Part shown: in pieces, positions 1-8,167 of the stretch
Layout: every line of letters begins with the position of its first letter
Numbering within the stretch: position 1 is the first letter of the stretch
Assembly: GCF_003977665.1 (NCBI RefSeq)
Contig: NZ_RYYV01000007.1
Span: 1 to 64,000, forward strand
Origin: Dyella choica
GTDB taxonomy: Bacteria; Pseudomonadota; Gammaproteobacteria; Xanthomonadales; Rhodanobacteraceae
Length of the DNA: 64,000 nt
Reading direction: 5' to 3'
The notes under the pieces: model-generated
The model's input: the letters and a program-made list of their open reading frames with translations, nothing else
Told to the model about the DNA's origin: nothing
The model's database searches: none
Made by a program: the position numbers and the translations under genes

Positions 1-2
1 CG

Positions 3-39
3 GCATGGCGGCACCTCCGCTTGAGGGATGCCGCCATGC
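3..39. repeat. Inverted repeat, possible hairpin
   Basis: An 11-base arm at 3-13 (gcatggcggca) is exactly complementary to 29-39 (tgccgccatgc) with a 15-base loop. No T-run follows, so this is a structured intergenic repeat rather than a clear terminator. The gene it belongs to would lie outside the window. Confidence 0.5.
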
Positions 40-61
40 TCGCCCTACCTCTGCTCACCTA

Positions 62-290
62 CTGAGACTCGACGCTAATCAAGCTGCTTGCAGGGGAGGG
101 CTAGGGTGGGGTTGCACGAGCTTGCTGCAGTGCTTGAGCTCACCGCGAGGTTGCTTCACCCCACCCCGGCCCTCCCCTACTACACGTAGGGGAGGGAGCA
201 GATACACGCCAGCTGAGACACAGCGCTAATCAGCTGCAAGCAGGGAAGGGAGCTGCATGCCGCATAGCTGAGATTCGACGCTAATCAAGC
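62..290. repeat. REP-like intergenic repeat cluster
   Basis: Two structures are interleaved. An inverted repeat pairs gggagggctagggtgggg (about 95-112) with ccccaccccggccctccc (about 159-176), and the latter region also forms a short hairpin ccctcccctac/gtaggggaggg at 170-196. A second motif, roughly ctgagaNtcgacgctaatcaagc, occurs three times (62-85, 213-235, 264-287). The hairpin type recurs at 20290-20417. No open frame with family features is visible in 1-319. Confidence 0.6.
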
Positions 291-319
291 GAGCGCAGAG
301 CCCCTCCCCGACGATCCGA

Positions 320-1900
320 TCAGAGGCGACCGGAAGCGGCGCCGTGTTTGAATGCCAGGACGACCTGGCTGCGCAGGGTACGCAGCGAACCGAGTTGCTC
401 CGGGCTAAGTTTGATCGCACCCCGCTCCGAATCGGCATACAGCATGCCTATCGCTGTGCCCTTGATGGGAATCGGCAGCAGCAGGAAGCTCTTCGTGTTG
501 ACGCCCTGGCGAAACCACTCGGGAATCCGGCGAGCGATATGGTCAGCGTTGGCATCCTCGATCACGATGTCCACGCTCTTCTCCAGCGCGACGTGGAACA
601 CATCGGGCGCGAACGCCAAAGGGAACTCGCACAGCGGAATGAGGCGTTCCATTTCAGCGCCGAACCCAAAACGCGCGCGCATCGTGTTGAGCCGTGCGTC
701 GCGGATGTAGATCATCGTGCGGCTGAATCCAAATCCGCGGTGCATCGTCTCCAGCACCATCCGCAAGACATCGTTGAGGGCGAAATCCGACGTCAATGCC
801 TCGGTTACGTCGCGGATGCCGGCCGAGATGATGTGTTGCGCACCGGCGCTTGCCTCATTTGCATTCTCAAGCGCATCCAACGCCGCCACGTCCCGCATCA
901 GTGGGTCGGCGGCAACAGCCAGGTCCGTCTGCGCGGACGTTGCTTCGTCTACCGCGCCTCCGGTCCAGACGCGCACCGCGTGCAACGCTGAACTACCTGC
1001 TATGGGAAGGCTGACGGTTGTCGAACAATCAGCGACTTCCTTTAGCGCCTGATCTACCGCCGCGACGAGGTCTTTGGTGTCCAACTTGATCGCGGCGCCG
1101 TAGCGCTTACGCAACGCCTCCAACGCTGCCGCCTTATCCTCTTGCGAGCTGCGCAGCGCGGTCACGTACAAATCATTGGCCAGGTTGGCCGCCAACCTCA
1201 GGTTCTCGGCATCGCTGGTTGGCGCACTCATGCCGTCCGCAGTGATGCGCTGCATGCCTTCCACCAGTCGGTCCGGGAAATTCCAATGCCGCGCGACGCC
1301 GACGCCCAGGTTGCGGTAGGAGATCCCAAGCACCTGCTCCGCTGCCTGCTCCTCAAGCAGGCCTTGCTCCACCAGGGAGCGTACCTTGCGGCTCTCTTCG
1401 TACAGGAAGAACGTTACCAGAAGCTTGCCGAGGTTCTGGCACATGGTGCAGATGACCGCTTCCTCGGCATTGGGCATCCCCAGTTGTGCACAAAGTGCCT
1501 TGGACAATACCCCAGCGAAGAAAGCGCCGACGAGCTCATCCTGTACCGATCTCTCCTGCGGACGACCCTTGGAGAACTCGAGCATCATTAGCGTCATCGT
1601 GGCGTTACGCACCGCTTCGCAGCCGAGTATCAGCACCGCCCTGGAAATCGTCCGAATGCGGCCGTGGAATTGGCCATACACTGCGGAGTTGACCAGCTGC
1701 AGCAACTTGGTGGTGAGGGACACGTCACGCAGGATCACTTGCGTGATCTGCTGTGCGCTGGAATCGGAGGAAACGACGCGATTGACGTCGCTGATGGTGG
1801 TGGAAAGTGTCGGGAAACCCGAGGAATCGCTTAGCCGGCGAAGTACGGCCTCCAACGGCTTCAGGGTTTCTCTCTCTTTGACCGCCAAGGTGCTCGCCAT
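320..1900 (-). CDS. HDOD domain and GAF domain signalling protein
   Basis: A 526-residue cytoplasmic protein. The N-terminal ~200 residues carry an HDOD domain, the output domain related to HD phosphodiesterases but without their metal ligands; a typical stretch is VSLTTKLLQLVNSAVYG followed by TISRAVLILG. The C-terminal third (about residues 365-515) reads as a GAF sensor domain (FSRTMIYIRD, SFLLLPIPIKGTAIGMLYAD). HDOD-GAF proteins are usually regulators in motility, biofilm or c-di-GMP circuits. The ATG at 1900 is chosen over one five codons upstream because MASTLAVKERETLKPLEAVL gives a normal N-terminus. No operon partner is visible; upstream lies gene-poor DNA. Confidence 0.85.
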   Translation of the reverse strand: MASTLAVKERETLKPLEAVLRRLSDSSGFPTLSTTISDVNRVVSSDSSAQQITQVILRDVSLTTKLLQLVNSAVYGQFHGRIRTISRAVLILGCEAVRNATMTLMMLEFSKGRPQERSVQDELVGAFFAGVLSKALCAQLGMPNAEEAVICTMCQNLGKLLVTFFLYEESRKVRSLVEQGLLEEQAAEQVLGISYRNLGVGVARHWNFPDRLVEGMQRITADGMSAPTSDAENLRLAANLANDLYVTALRSSQEDKAAALEALRKRYGAAIKLDTKDLVAAVDQALKEVADCSTTVSLPIAGSSALHAVRVWTGGAVDEATSAQTDLAVAADPLMRDVAALDALENANEASAGAQHIISAGIRDVTEALTSDFALNDVLRMVLETMHRGFGFSRTMIYIRDARLNTMRARFGFGAEMERLIPLCEFPLAFAPDVFHVALEKSVDIVIEDANADHIARRIPEWFRQGVNTKSFLLLPIPIKGTAIGMLYADSERGAIKLSPEQLGSLRTLRSQVVLAFKHGAASGRL

Positions 1901-2062
1901 GTTGCCTTCAATCACGCATCTGCCGCATTCGAATGAGGGGCTGGCGCGCGCAGGACCACGACCGAGCCGACCCTAAGCGTTACATCGGCCAACGGCGGCC
2001 AATCTTTAGAATGAAGATCGTTGCCTGCCTGGAATCAGAGGGGGCCACGCCGAATAGCCGCG

Positions 2063-2338
2063 CTGGTCCTGGGGCCAACGGGACTCGCTTTTGACCGAAC
2101 CACGGACACGCTACATGTCGCGTCCACCGCCGACAATGAGATCTTTGCGATACCCAATGCGGGTGTGCGCAGCACGAAGGTAAATCGAGGCAATCCTGTT
2201 TTCGCAAATTCCCATCTGCGCCCTCCTTGCGCTGGTCTTTGCACCGAATGGGTAGTCGCTTAACGCCGGAGACGGCGCTCCATCGATCTTCAATCGCGCA
2301 CGCGAACTACGCGCGCGCGGCAAAATCGGCGGTAAGCA
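2063..2338 (+). pseudogene. Relic of an NHL-repeat (beta-propeller) protein
   Basis: The frame beginning at 2063 reads LVLGPTGLAFD then TDTLHVASTADNEIFAIPNAG, a hallmark NHL-repeat segment of secreted propeller proteins. Homology continues in the +1 frame from about 2223 (LALVFAPNG), where it meets a TAG stop and then runs on as SLNAGDGAPS. One frameshift and one stop in under 300 bases, with no start codon or ribosome site, indicate a decayed internal fragment. This rests on family pattern recognition only. Confidence 0.6.
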
Positions 2339-3093
2339 AAGGTATGCGCGGGAGCATGGCGAGATAACGATCGTAGGCGCGACCCGGATCGCATACCAGC
2401 GTCTCGTGACGGAGCCCAAGCTTTTTTGCAAGGCGGGCAGTTGATCTGAACGTTCAAGCGATCGGTGGTTCCGGCCGCCTGCGCCACGCTCGTTGCGCCA
2501 CCGGCGCTCTCGTTTGTGTGGGAATCTCTCATCGCTCGAAATCCACAGCCGTTTCCTGGTTGCATTGCCGGCATTCGGGGTTGCTGGTACTCCGATGTTC
2601 AGGGGTGCTTTGCATGAAGAGGCGATTGGGAGAAAACCCGTTATGCTGCCGTGCGCATACAGAGGTGTGTCATTTCGCGGTCCTGATTTGGCCGGGCCTC
2701 CTCTTCCCACTAAGCAGCGTAAAGAGGATGACCCAAAGGCCTCCGCGGGCTTCTTATTGCCGGTAGCCGTCTACAAAAGCTTTCCCGCATCACTCTACTT
2801 CGCCCGGGGCGTAATCAACGTTGAGCCTGTTCCTCTCCATCTGCCAAGCAGCCAATGGCCCTCGTTGATGTTCTCCAGACAGATACCCTGCCTCCGAGGC
2901 ACTCGCCAGGGATAGTCGGTTGCGCTAACGGGTAGATTTTCCGGACGATGGGTCGAATTCGTCTCCGGCCGCTCGTCGTGACAGGGAAGGCCCGGAACAA
3001 CCCGTTCATGCTGCTTTGAGTTCAGCGAACGCGAGTTGTCGGAGTCGGTTGATCCGGCCTGTCCTTGGGTCGGAACCGTGCGAGGAGAAGGCG
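2339..3093. other. Gene-poor spacer with one degenerate repeat
   Basis: No open frame here shows a recognisable family, a good ribosome site or consistent codon bias. The only structured piece is the degenerate repeat copy at 2688-2762. The stretch reads as decayed intergenic DNA following the NHL relic. Confidence 0.5.
2688..2762 (+). repeat. Degenerate direct repeat, copy A
   Basis: This stretch aligns over about 75 bases with 6588-6672. Shared blocks are ttggcNgggcctcc, aagcaNcgtaaag, ggatgaccc and cgggctt followed by ttattgcc. Copy B carries an intact hairpin terminator that is partly lost in this copy. The pair brackets 3.9 kb holding three genes and could be attachment-site remnants or a duplicated gene end. 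Confidence 0.6.
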
Positions 3094-3720
3094 ATGAGAG
3101 AGTTGATCCTGACCATGTCCATGTCGCTCGACGGCTTTGTCAGCGGCCCCGGCGGCGACGTCCAATGGATCTTCAGCGGTGACCAGGAGGCCATCGCCTG
3201 GAAGGTGGAGAACTTGTGGAGGGCCGGCCTGATCATCATGGGCAGCCGCTCCTTTCTGGAGATGGCCCCCTTTTGGCCAACTTCCACCCTGGTGTTCGCG
3301 CCGCCGATGAACCAGATTCCCAAGGCAGTCTTTTCAAAACAGGGGCCGGCGATCCTGCAGGCGACCATCAAGGGACTCAGGGACGCCCAGGCGCAGGCCG
3401 GCGACACGCCAACCGGGCGGCTTCAACCTGGCGCGGAAAGTTGGGCGGAGGCCTACGTGGCCAGCGGCGACCTGGCCGACGAAATCGCCAAGCTCAAGGC
3501 TGAGGACGGCAAGCCGATCATGGCCCTCGGCGGCGGCGCCTTCGCGCGTAGCCTCATCGCCCAGAACCTGGTCGATGAGTACGCCCTGATGGTCCATCCG
3601 ATCGCGTTGGGCAAAGGCCTGCCGATTTTCTCCGACCTGCCCGCACCGAGGCCGCTCAAGCTGGTCAGTTCGAAGGCCTTTCCGCTCGGATCGGTGTCGC
3701 AGATCTATCGGCCGGCCTGA
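3094..3720 (+). CDS. RibD C-terminal/dihydrofolate reductase-like oxidoreductase
   Basis: A 208-residue cytoplasmic protein of the RibD_C (bacterial bifunctional deaminase-reductase C-terminal) superfamily, whose members are NADPH-dependent reductases with a DHFR fold. The N-terminus ELILTMSMSLDGFVSGPGGD is the family signature, followed by the cofactor-binding pieces LIIMGSRSFLEMAPFW and IMALGGGAFARSLI, and the C-terminal VDEYALMVHPIALGKGLPIF. The ATG at 3094 follows a gaggagaag ribosome site at 3082-3090; upstream in-frame starts lack one. Stand-alone members are widespread and mostly of unknown substrate, so the reaction here is not known. The gene lies inside the region bracketed by the 2688/6588 direct repeats. 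Confidence 0.85.
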   Translation: MRELILTMSMSLDGFVSGPGGDVQWIFSGDQEAIAWKVENLWRAGLIIMGSRSFLEMAPFWPTSTLVFAPPMNQIPKAVFSKQGPAILQATIKGLRDAQAQAGDTPTGRLQPGAESWAEAYVASGDLADEIAKLKAEDGKPIMALGGGAFARSLIAQNLVDEYALMVHPIALGKGLPIFSDLPAPRPLKLVSSKAFPLGSVSQIYRPA

Positions 3721-3951
3721 CCGCGCGCGTGAAGGCGTACGCTCGGCCGCTGATGGGGGATGGCTGAATTCGAGGCGGTACAGGCACCTGGGACCAAGGA
3801 AATCCGCGACCGTCTCCGCGCAAAGCTCAGCGACGCCTTAGCCCGATCGAAAGGTACCGATTCGCGATGGATGCAGGAGGAGCTCTTGGCGAGCCCCTCT
3901 CTGGTTGGCATGTCGGCAATCGAGTGCGCTCAAGCGGTGCCGATGGCGAAA

Positions 3952-4824
3952 CTAAGCGGCCAATCTTGCGCGCAAGTGGCCCGCAAATCGTTCCGATGCG
4001 GCCGGCTGGGCTCCAAGGTGCAGCAAGGGCTCGATCATCTCCAGTTCCATCAGCAGGAAGTCACCCTGGGAGATCACGCCGTCTACCCGTGCGTAGGCAA
4101 TGTCTGTGTGGCCGATCGCCGCCGCGGCAGAAAGCGCCTTTTTCGCACGTGCGATAAGCGTTGCATCAGCATCGACCGCTTGGGCGGTACCACCAAACTC
4201 GCCCTGCACACGGTAGTCGCCCGCCGCCGGACGCTTGATCACGGCGTGACTGTATTCGCCTTCGAAAAACAGCAAGGACCATTCACCCTCGCTTACGACC
4301 TCGGTCAGGTAGGGCTGTACCAGGTATTCGAATTCCGGCGGCAGTTGCGCGATGGCCTGCTCAAATACCGCATCACCGATCACGCCGCGCACCGTATGCC
4401 AGGCTGTGCCGCTGATGGTCGGCTTGACCACGACCTCCTGCCCGGGCATCGCGGCCAGCGTTTGCCGTAGATCTTTCGCCGGCACGATTTTCGTGGGAAT
4501 GATTTCGACACCCTGCTCCGCCAGCTCGAGCAGATAGCGCTTGTCGCTATTCCAGCGCAGCAGTCCTTTAGGGTTGATCGTCGGAATGGGCAGCCCGTCC
4601 AGCCATTGGCGAAAGGCCGCGTAATGCTTGAAATAATCCCAGGTCGAACGCATCAGTACCGCGTCATATTGCGACCAATCCACCTCAGGGTCATTCCAGA
4701 CGCAGGCAGTGGTCTGGATACCGAGACCTCGAAGCGAGGCCGCCAGATGGACATCATCGGGATGGATGCCTGGAACAATCGTGGATGTAGCGACAGCGAG
4801 ACGATGCGTAATGGGAACGGACAT
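3952..4824 (-). CDS. ATP-grasp domain protein (glutathione synthetase/RimK-like)
   Basis: A 290-residue protein with an ATP-grasp fold. The N-terminal domain (LAVATSTIVPGIHPDD, then SQYDAVLMRSTWDYFKHY) is typical of the stand-alone RimK/glutathione-synthetase-like group. The ATP-binding central part includes NSDKRYLLELAEQGVEIIPT and VVVKPTISGTAWHT. The metal-binding end reads DFLLMELEMIEPLLHLG, with the expected E-x-N replaced by E-x-E. Such enzymes ligate a carboxylate to an amine through an acyl phosphate; the substrate is unknown. The start at 4824 (MSVPITHR) follows a ggagg site; the longer frame upstream lacks one. It is divergent from the membrane protein at 5137. Confidence 0.8.
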   Translation of the reverse strand: MSVPITHRLAVATSTIVPGIHPDDVHLAASLRGLGIQTTACVWNDPEVDWSQYDAVLMRSTWDYFKHYAAFRQWLDGLPIPTINPKGLLRWNSDKRYLLELAEQGVEIIPTKIVPAKDLRQTLAAMPGQEVVVKPTISGTAWHTVRGVIGDAVFEQAIAQLPPEFEYLVQPYLTEVVSEGEWSLLFFEGEYSHAVIKRPAAGDYRVQGEFGGTAQAVDADATLIARAKKALSAAAAIGHTDIAYARVDGVISQGDFLLMELEMIEPLLHLGAQPAASERFAGHLRARLAA

Positions 4825-5136
4825 GGCAAAACCTCCAGAGGTGGAGGGCGCCCTTGTCTGATAGATCGGAATCGAGCGTGGCGGATCGCATCCGTCGCAG
4901 CACCCCTCGGTTCCGACTGCGCGGCAAGCAGGTTGCGCGCAACGGGTAGGCATTGAATGGACAATGCACGACTAGTTTCACCGACTCAACGCCGCCCCGT
5001 CAATGTTCGGTTACCGCACAAGCAGACTGCTCCATCGGCATGATCCACCATGGCAGCGTCACTAGATCCTAAGTTGCCATGCGCTTTGTCGAAGACTCTC
5101 TTAGACTTCGATAAGGACCGATCGGGAGGCGATGTG
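4825..5136. other. Divergent intergenic region
   Basis: A 312-base spacer between the ATP-grasp gene (minus) and the membrane protein gene (plus). It must hold both promoters, but I see no clear -35/-10 pair, palindrome or repeat. Confidence 0.4.
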
Positions 5137-6465
5137 ATGCAACGTTCAGGGCTGCTGATTCTTCTTTGCACGGCTTTGACCCTTATGATCGCAAGCCACG
5201 TGGCGTCGGCCGAGCCTGCCCAGACCGCACGCATCACCCTTGGCCATTCAACCGTTCCCTTGAACGGACCATGGCGATTCCATGTGGGTGACGATGCTCG
5301 TTGGTCCTCAGCGGATTTCGACGATAGCTCGTGGGAAACCGTCGATCTCACTCCCGCGCCGGGTGCGCATGACGGCGATGTCGGATTGCCGGGCTATGTA
5401 TCGGGGTGGAGCCAACGTGGCCATGCGCGATATACCGGCTACGCGTGGTATCGCATCAAAGTCAGCGTCGATGGCGACAAGGACACTTCGCTTGCCTTGG
5501 CGGGACCGACCTTGGTCGACTCGACCTATCAGCTTTACGTCAACGGACAACTGCTGGGCGGCCCGGGTGTGTTCTCGGGTGCGGCGCCAACGGTGTTCGG
5601 TGTGCGGCCGAGCGTATTTCCACTGCCTCCGTCATCTTCGGCAGGCGTGCAAACCTACCTTATTGCGTTTCGCGTATGGATGGATCCCCTTGATGCGGCC
5701 GAGGACAGTGGCGGCATCCATGTCGCGCCAACCATCGGCGATGCAAACGGCATCGACCAGTTGCATCAGGTGCAATGGCTACAGGCATTCAAGGGTTACG
5801 TCGTGGATGCCATCGAGCCATTGGCCTTTGCCCTGCTTGCGCTGACAGTCTTTGCCTTGATCGCGTGGCGAACTGCCGATAGCTATCGCTGGCTGGTCAC
5901 AGCGCTGCTTCTGCTTGCGCTACTGCGCGTCAATCAGGTGCTGTTTTACTGGACGCATTGGCTAAATCTGCACTGCTATGACATCGCGACGGCCGTGATC
6001 CTCAAACCCCTCAACCTGGCGGCATGGACGTTGGCCTGGCGAGACTGGTTTCGCTTGAAGGGAAATCCGTGGCTTCGCTACGTGATCAGCATGCTTACCG
6101 TGGTTTACCTGGTGTTCGCGCTAATCGGCCGTCCGTGGTTCATGCCGGAAGCGAACCACGGGCTGAAGCTGGTCGCCGATTTCTTGGTCGAAGGCGCTCG
6201 TCTAGCCTTTGCCGCGCTCTATCTAGGGATCATTGGGCTAAGCGTGATCCGCTCGACGAAGCCGTCCGGCTACCTGGCCGCACTCTGCGCCATCCTGGTC
6301 GGTATTGGTCTGTTTGCAACGGAGCTCAGTGCCCTGGGCATTCCGGGAATCTGGTTTCCTTATGGCACGGGAGTGGCAAGAGGCCAGTATGCGTACGCCC
6401 TGTTCATCCCGCTTTTGTTCTTGCTGATAGGGATGCGGTCAGTGGGCTATGCGCGAAGAAAGTAG
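5137..6465 (+). CDS. Exported jelly-roll domain plus multi-TM membrane protein
   Basis: A 442-residue inner-membrane protein. After a signal-like segment (about residues 1-27, ending ASHVASA) a periplasmic galactose-binding-like domain follows, with the glycoside-hydrolase-2-like sequence LNGPWRFHVGDDARWSSADF, FDDSSWETVDLT and YAWYRIKVSV. From about residue 225 there are seven or so hydrophobic helices resembling the 7TM sensor module of 7TMR-DISM proteins. Related proteins usually end in a GGDEF or kinase domain; this one stops directly after the last helix. The ATG at 5137 follows a gggaggc site. Its ligand and any partner are unknown. Confidence 0.7.
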   Translation: MQRSGLLILLCTALTLMIASHVASAEPAQTARITLGHSTVPLNGPWRFHVGDDARWSSADFDDSSWETVDLTPAPGAHDGDVGLPGYVSGWSQRGHARYTGYAWYRIKVSVDGDKDTSLALAGPTLVDSTYQLYVNGQLLGGPGVFSGAAPTVFGVRPSVFPLPPSSSAGVQTYLIAFRVWMDPLDAAEDSGGIHVAPTIGDANGIDQLHQVQWLQAFKGYVVDAIEPLAFALLALTVFALIAWRTADSYRWLVTALLLLALLRVNQVLFYWTHWLNLHCYDIATAVILKPLNLAAWTLAWRDWFRLKGNPWLRYVISMLTVVYLVFALIGRPWFMPEANHGLKLVADFLVEGARLAFAALYLGIIGLSVIRSTKPSGYLAALCAILVGIGLFATELSALGIPGIWFPYGTGVARGQYAYALFIPLLFLLIGMRSVGYARRK

Positions 6466-6587
6466 GCTCGCATTGGGATGTCCAGCGGGTTCCTGGCCGG
6501 GGTCGCTGGTGCTCCGCCCCAAGTTACGTTTTATTAATATACCCGTTGGTATAGTTATCCCATGTCGAGAGACATCAGTCCCACCGC

Positions 6588-6672
6588 TTGGCAGGGCCTC
6601 CCCTCCCGCACCAAGCAACGTAAAGATGGATGACCCGAAGCCCGCAGGTTCCCCTTGCGGGCTTTTTATTGC
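6588..6672 (+). repeat. Direct repeat, copy B, with intact terminator
   Basis: This copy matches 2688-2762 over its length and is the better preserved one because its terminator hairpin is complete. A stretch cctcccgcacca within it resembles the 3' end of a tRNA, but no tRNA body lies upstream. It closes the 3.9-kb bracketed segment. Confidence 0.6.
6638..6670 (+). terminator. Intrinsic terminator
   Basis: A 9-bp stem aagcccgca/tgcgggctt with a short loop is followed by a T-run (tttttatt). It lies 170 bases past the membrane-protein gene and would stop its transcript ahead of the MFS gene. Confidence 0.75.
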
Positions 6673-6907
6673 CCCACCCTCAAAGAAGAGGTCAACGGCT
6701 GAAGGTTTCCCCATGTTCTTGGCCGCGAACCTGGCCAAAGCGCAGGGAAAACCCCAGACTTGCCCCCTTTATGGCCTCGAGACACCGCCATGATCTTTCG
6801 CCAGTCTCTACAGCAAGATCCGATCGGCAAGATCGGCAGCTACCCAACGTGCCGCCGCCCGATGCAGCCCCTTTGCGTAGCGTGAACGCGGGGCGGGCAG
6901 CCTGACC

Positions 6908-8167
6908 ATGGCCGGCACCCCCATCGTCGCGACTCCGGCCGAGCCCGCCGTTCGGCTCGGGCTGCGGGAAAACTGGCGGCAGTTTTCACTGCTCGTGCTC
7001 ATCAACGCGTTCGTCGGGGGCATGGTCGGCATCGAACGGACCGTGGTTCCGCTGATCGGCGCCGAAGCGTTTCACATCGCCTCCGCGGCGCTGGTGACCT
7101 CCTTCATCGTCAGCTTCGGCGTCGTCAAAGCCTGTGCGAATCTTGTGTCCGGCCACCTGGCGGATAGCTGGGGCCGCAAGCGCGTGCTGGTCATCGGCTG
7201 GCTGATCGGACTGCCGGTCCCCTTCATCATCATCGGGGCGCCGAGCTTTGCCTACATCGTTGCTGCCAACGCCCTGCTGGGGCTGAGCCAAGGCTTCGCA
7301 TGGTCGATGACGGTGATCATGAAGGTGGATCTCGCGGGGCCGAAGGGGCGGGGCCTTGCGGTGGGCCTGAATGAGTTCGCCGGGTATTTCGCCGTTGGCG
7401 CCACGGCGTTTCTCACCGGATACCTCGCCAGCAGGTACGGGTTGAGGCCTGTACCGATCTACCTCGGCGTGGGCTACGCCATCGCGGGAACGAGCTTGTC
7501 GATGCTGGTTATCCGCGACACGCGCACGCATGTCCGCACGGAAGTGGCGAACGTGGCGGCACCTGCGTCGCCCATGAATTTCAGGCAGGTCTTTGCACTC
7601 ACGACTTTTCGCAACCGCAGCCTGTTTGCCGCCTCGCAGGCGGGATTGGTGAACAACCTCAATGACGGCATGAGTTGGGGCATCTTTCCGTTGTTCTTCG
7701 CCTCGCTGGGCCTGGGCGTGCAACGCATCGGCGTGCTCAAGGCCGTCTATCCCGTGGTCTGGGGCATTCTGCAGGTCGTCACCGGCCCGTTGAGCGACCG
7801 CTGGGGGCGCAAGGGATTGATCGTGGCTGGCATGTGGGTGCAAGCACTGGGTCTACTCGTCACCGCGGCTTCAACGCACTTCATGGCATGGATGCTCGGC
7901 AGTGCGCTACTTGGCGTCGGCACGGCGATGGTTTATCCGAGCCTGATCGCTGCCGTGTCGGATGCATCCCATCCCAGCTGGCGTGCACGATCCCTCAGTG
8001 TGTATCGCTTCTGGCGTGACCTGGGCTATGCCATCGGCGCGCTGTCAGCCGGCCTCATCGCGGATCGCTTTGGCTATGCGGCGGCCATCCTGGCCATTGC
8101 CGCCTTGACCTTCCTTTCCGGAGTCGTCGTCGCGGTCGCGATGGCAGAACGTGTCCAAACACCATGA
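6908..8167 (+). CDS. MFS transporter
   Basis: A 419-residue inner-membrane transporter with about twelve hydrophobic helices and the two major-facilitator motif-A loops, GHLADSWGRKR between TM2 and TM3 and GPLSDRWGRKG between TM8 and TM9. The duplicated six-helix halves and the ~45-residue central loop fit the superfamily. Its last codons overlap the following cysteine desulfurase gene by four bases (ATGA at 8164-8167), so the two are translationally coupled. The substrate cannot be read from sequence; the coupling hints at a sulfur- or selenium-related compound. Confidence 0.85.
   Translation: MAGTPIVATPAEPAVRLGLRENWRQFSLLVLINAFVGGMVGIERTVVPLIGAEAFHIASAALVTSFIVSFGVVKACANLVSGHLADSWGRKRVLVIGWLIGLPVPFIIIGAPSFAYIVAANALLGLSQGFAWSMTVIMKVDLAGPKGRGLAVGLNEFAGYFAVGATAFLTGYLASRYGLRPVPIYLGVGYAIAGTSLSMLVIRDTRTHVRTEVANVAAPASPMNFRQVFALTTFRNRSLFAASQAGLVNNLNDGMSWGIFPLFFASLGLGVQRIGVLKAVYPVVWGILQVVTGPLSDRWGRKGLIVAGMWVQALGLLVTAASTHFMAWMLGSALLGVGTAMVYPSLIAAVSDASHPSWRARSLSVYRFWRDLGYAIGALSAGLIADRFGYAAAILAIAALTFLSGVVVAVAMAERVQTP

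Noticed and set aside
2111-2710. 199-codon minus-strand frame in the gene-poor spacer
   Set aside because: No ribosome site or recognisable domain; it crosses the NHL relic and the degenerate repeat.
3760-4470. 236-codon plus-strand frame beginning before the ATP-grasp gene
   Set aside because: Two thirds of it is antisense to the ATP-grasp gene. The first ~60 codons could be a gene fragment but show no recognisable family.
6598-6616. tRNA 3'-end-like string cctcccgcacca
   Set aside because: No acceptor, D or anticodon stem can be built upstream, so no tRNA is called; kept only as part of the repeat pair.
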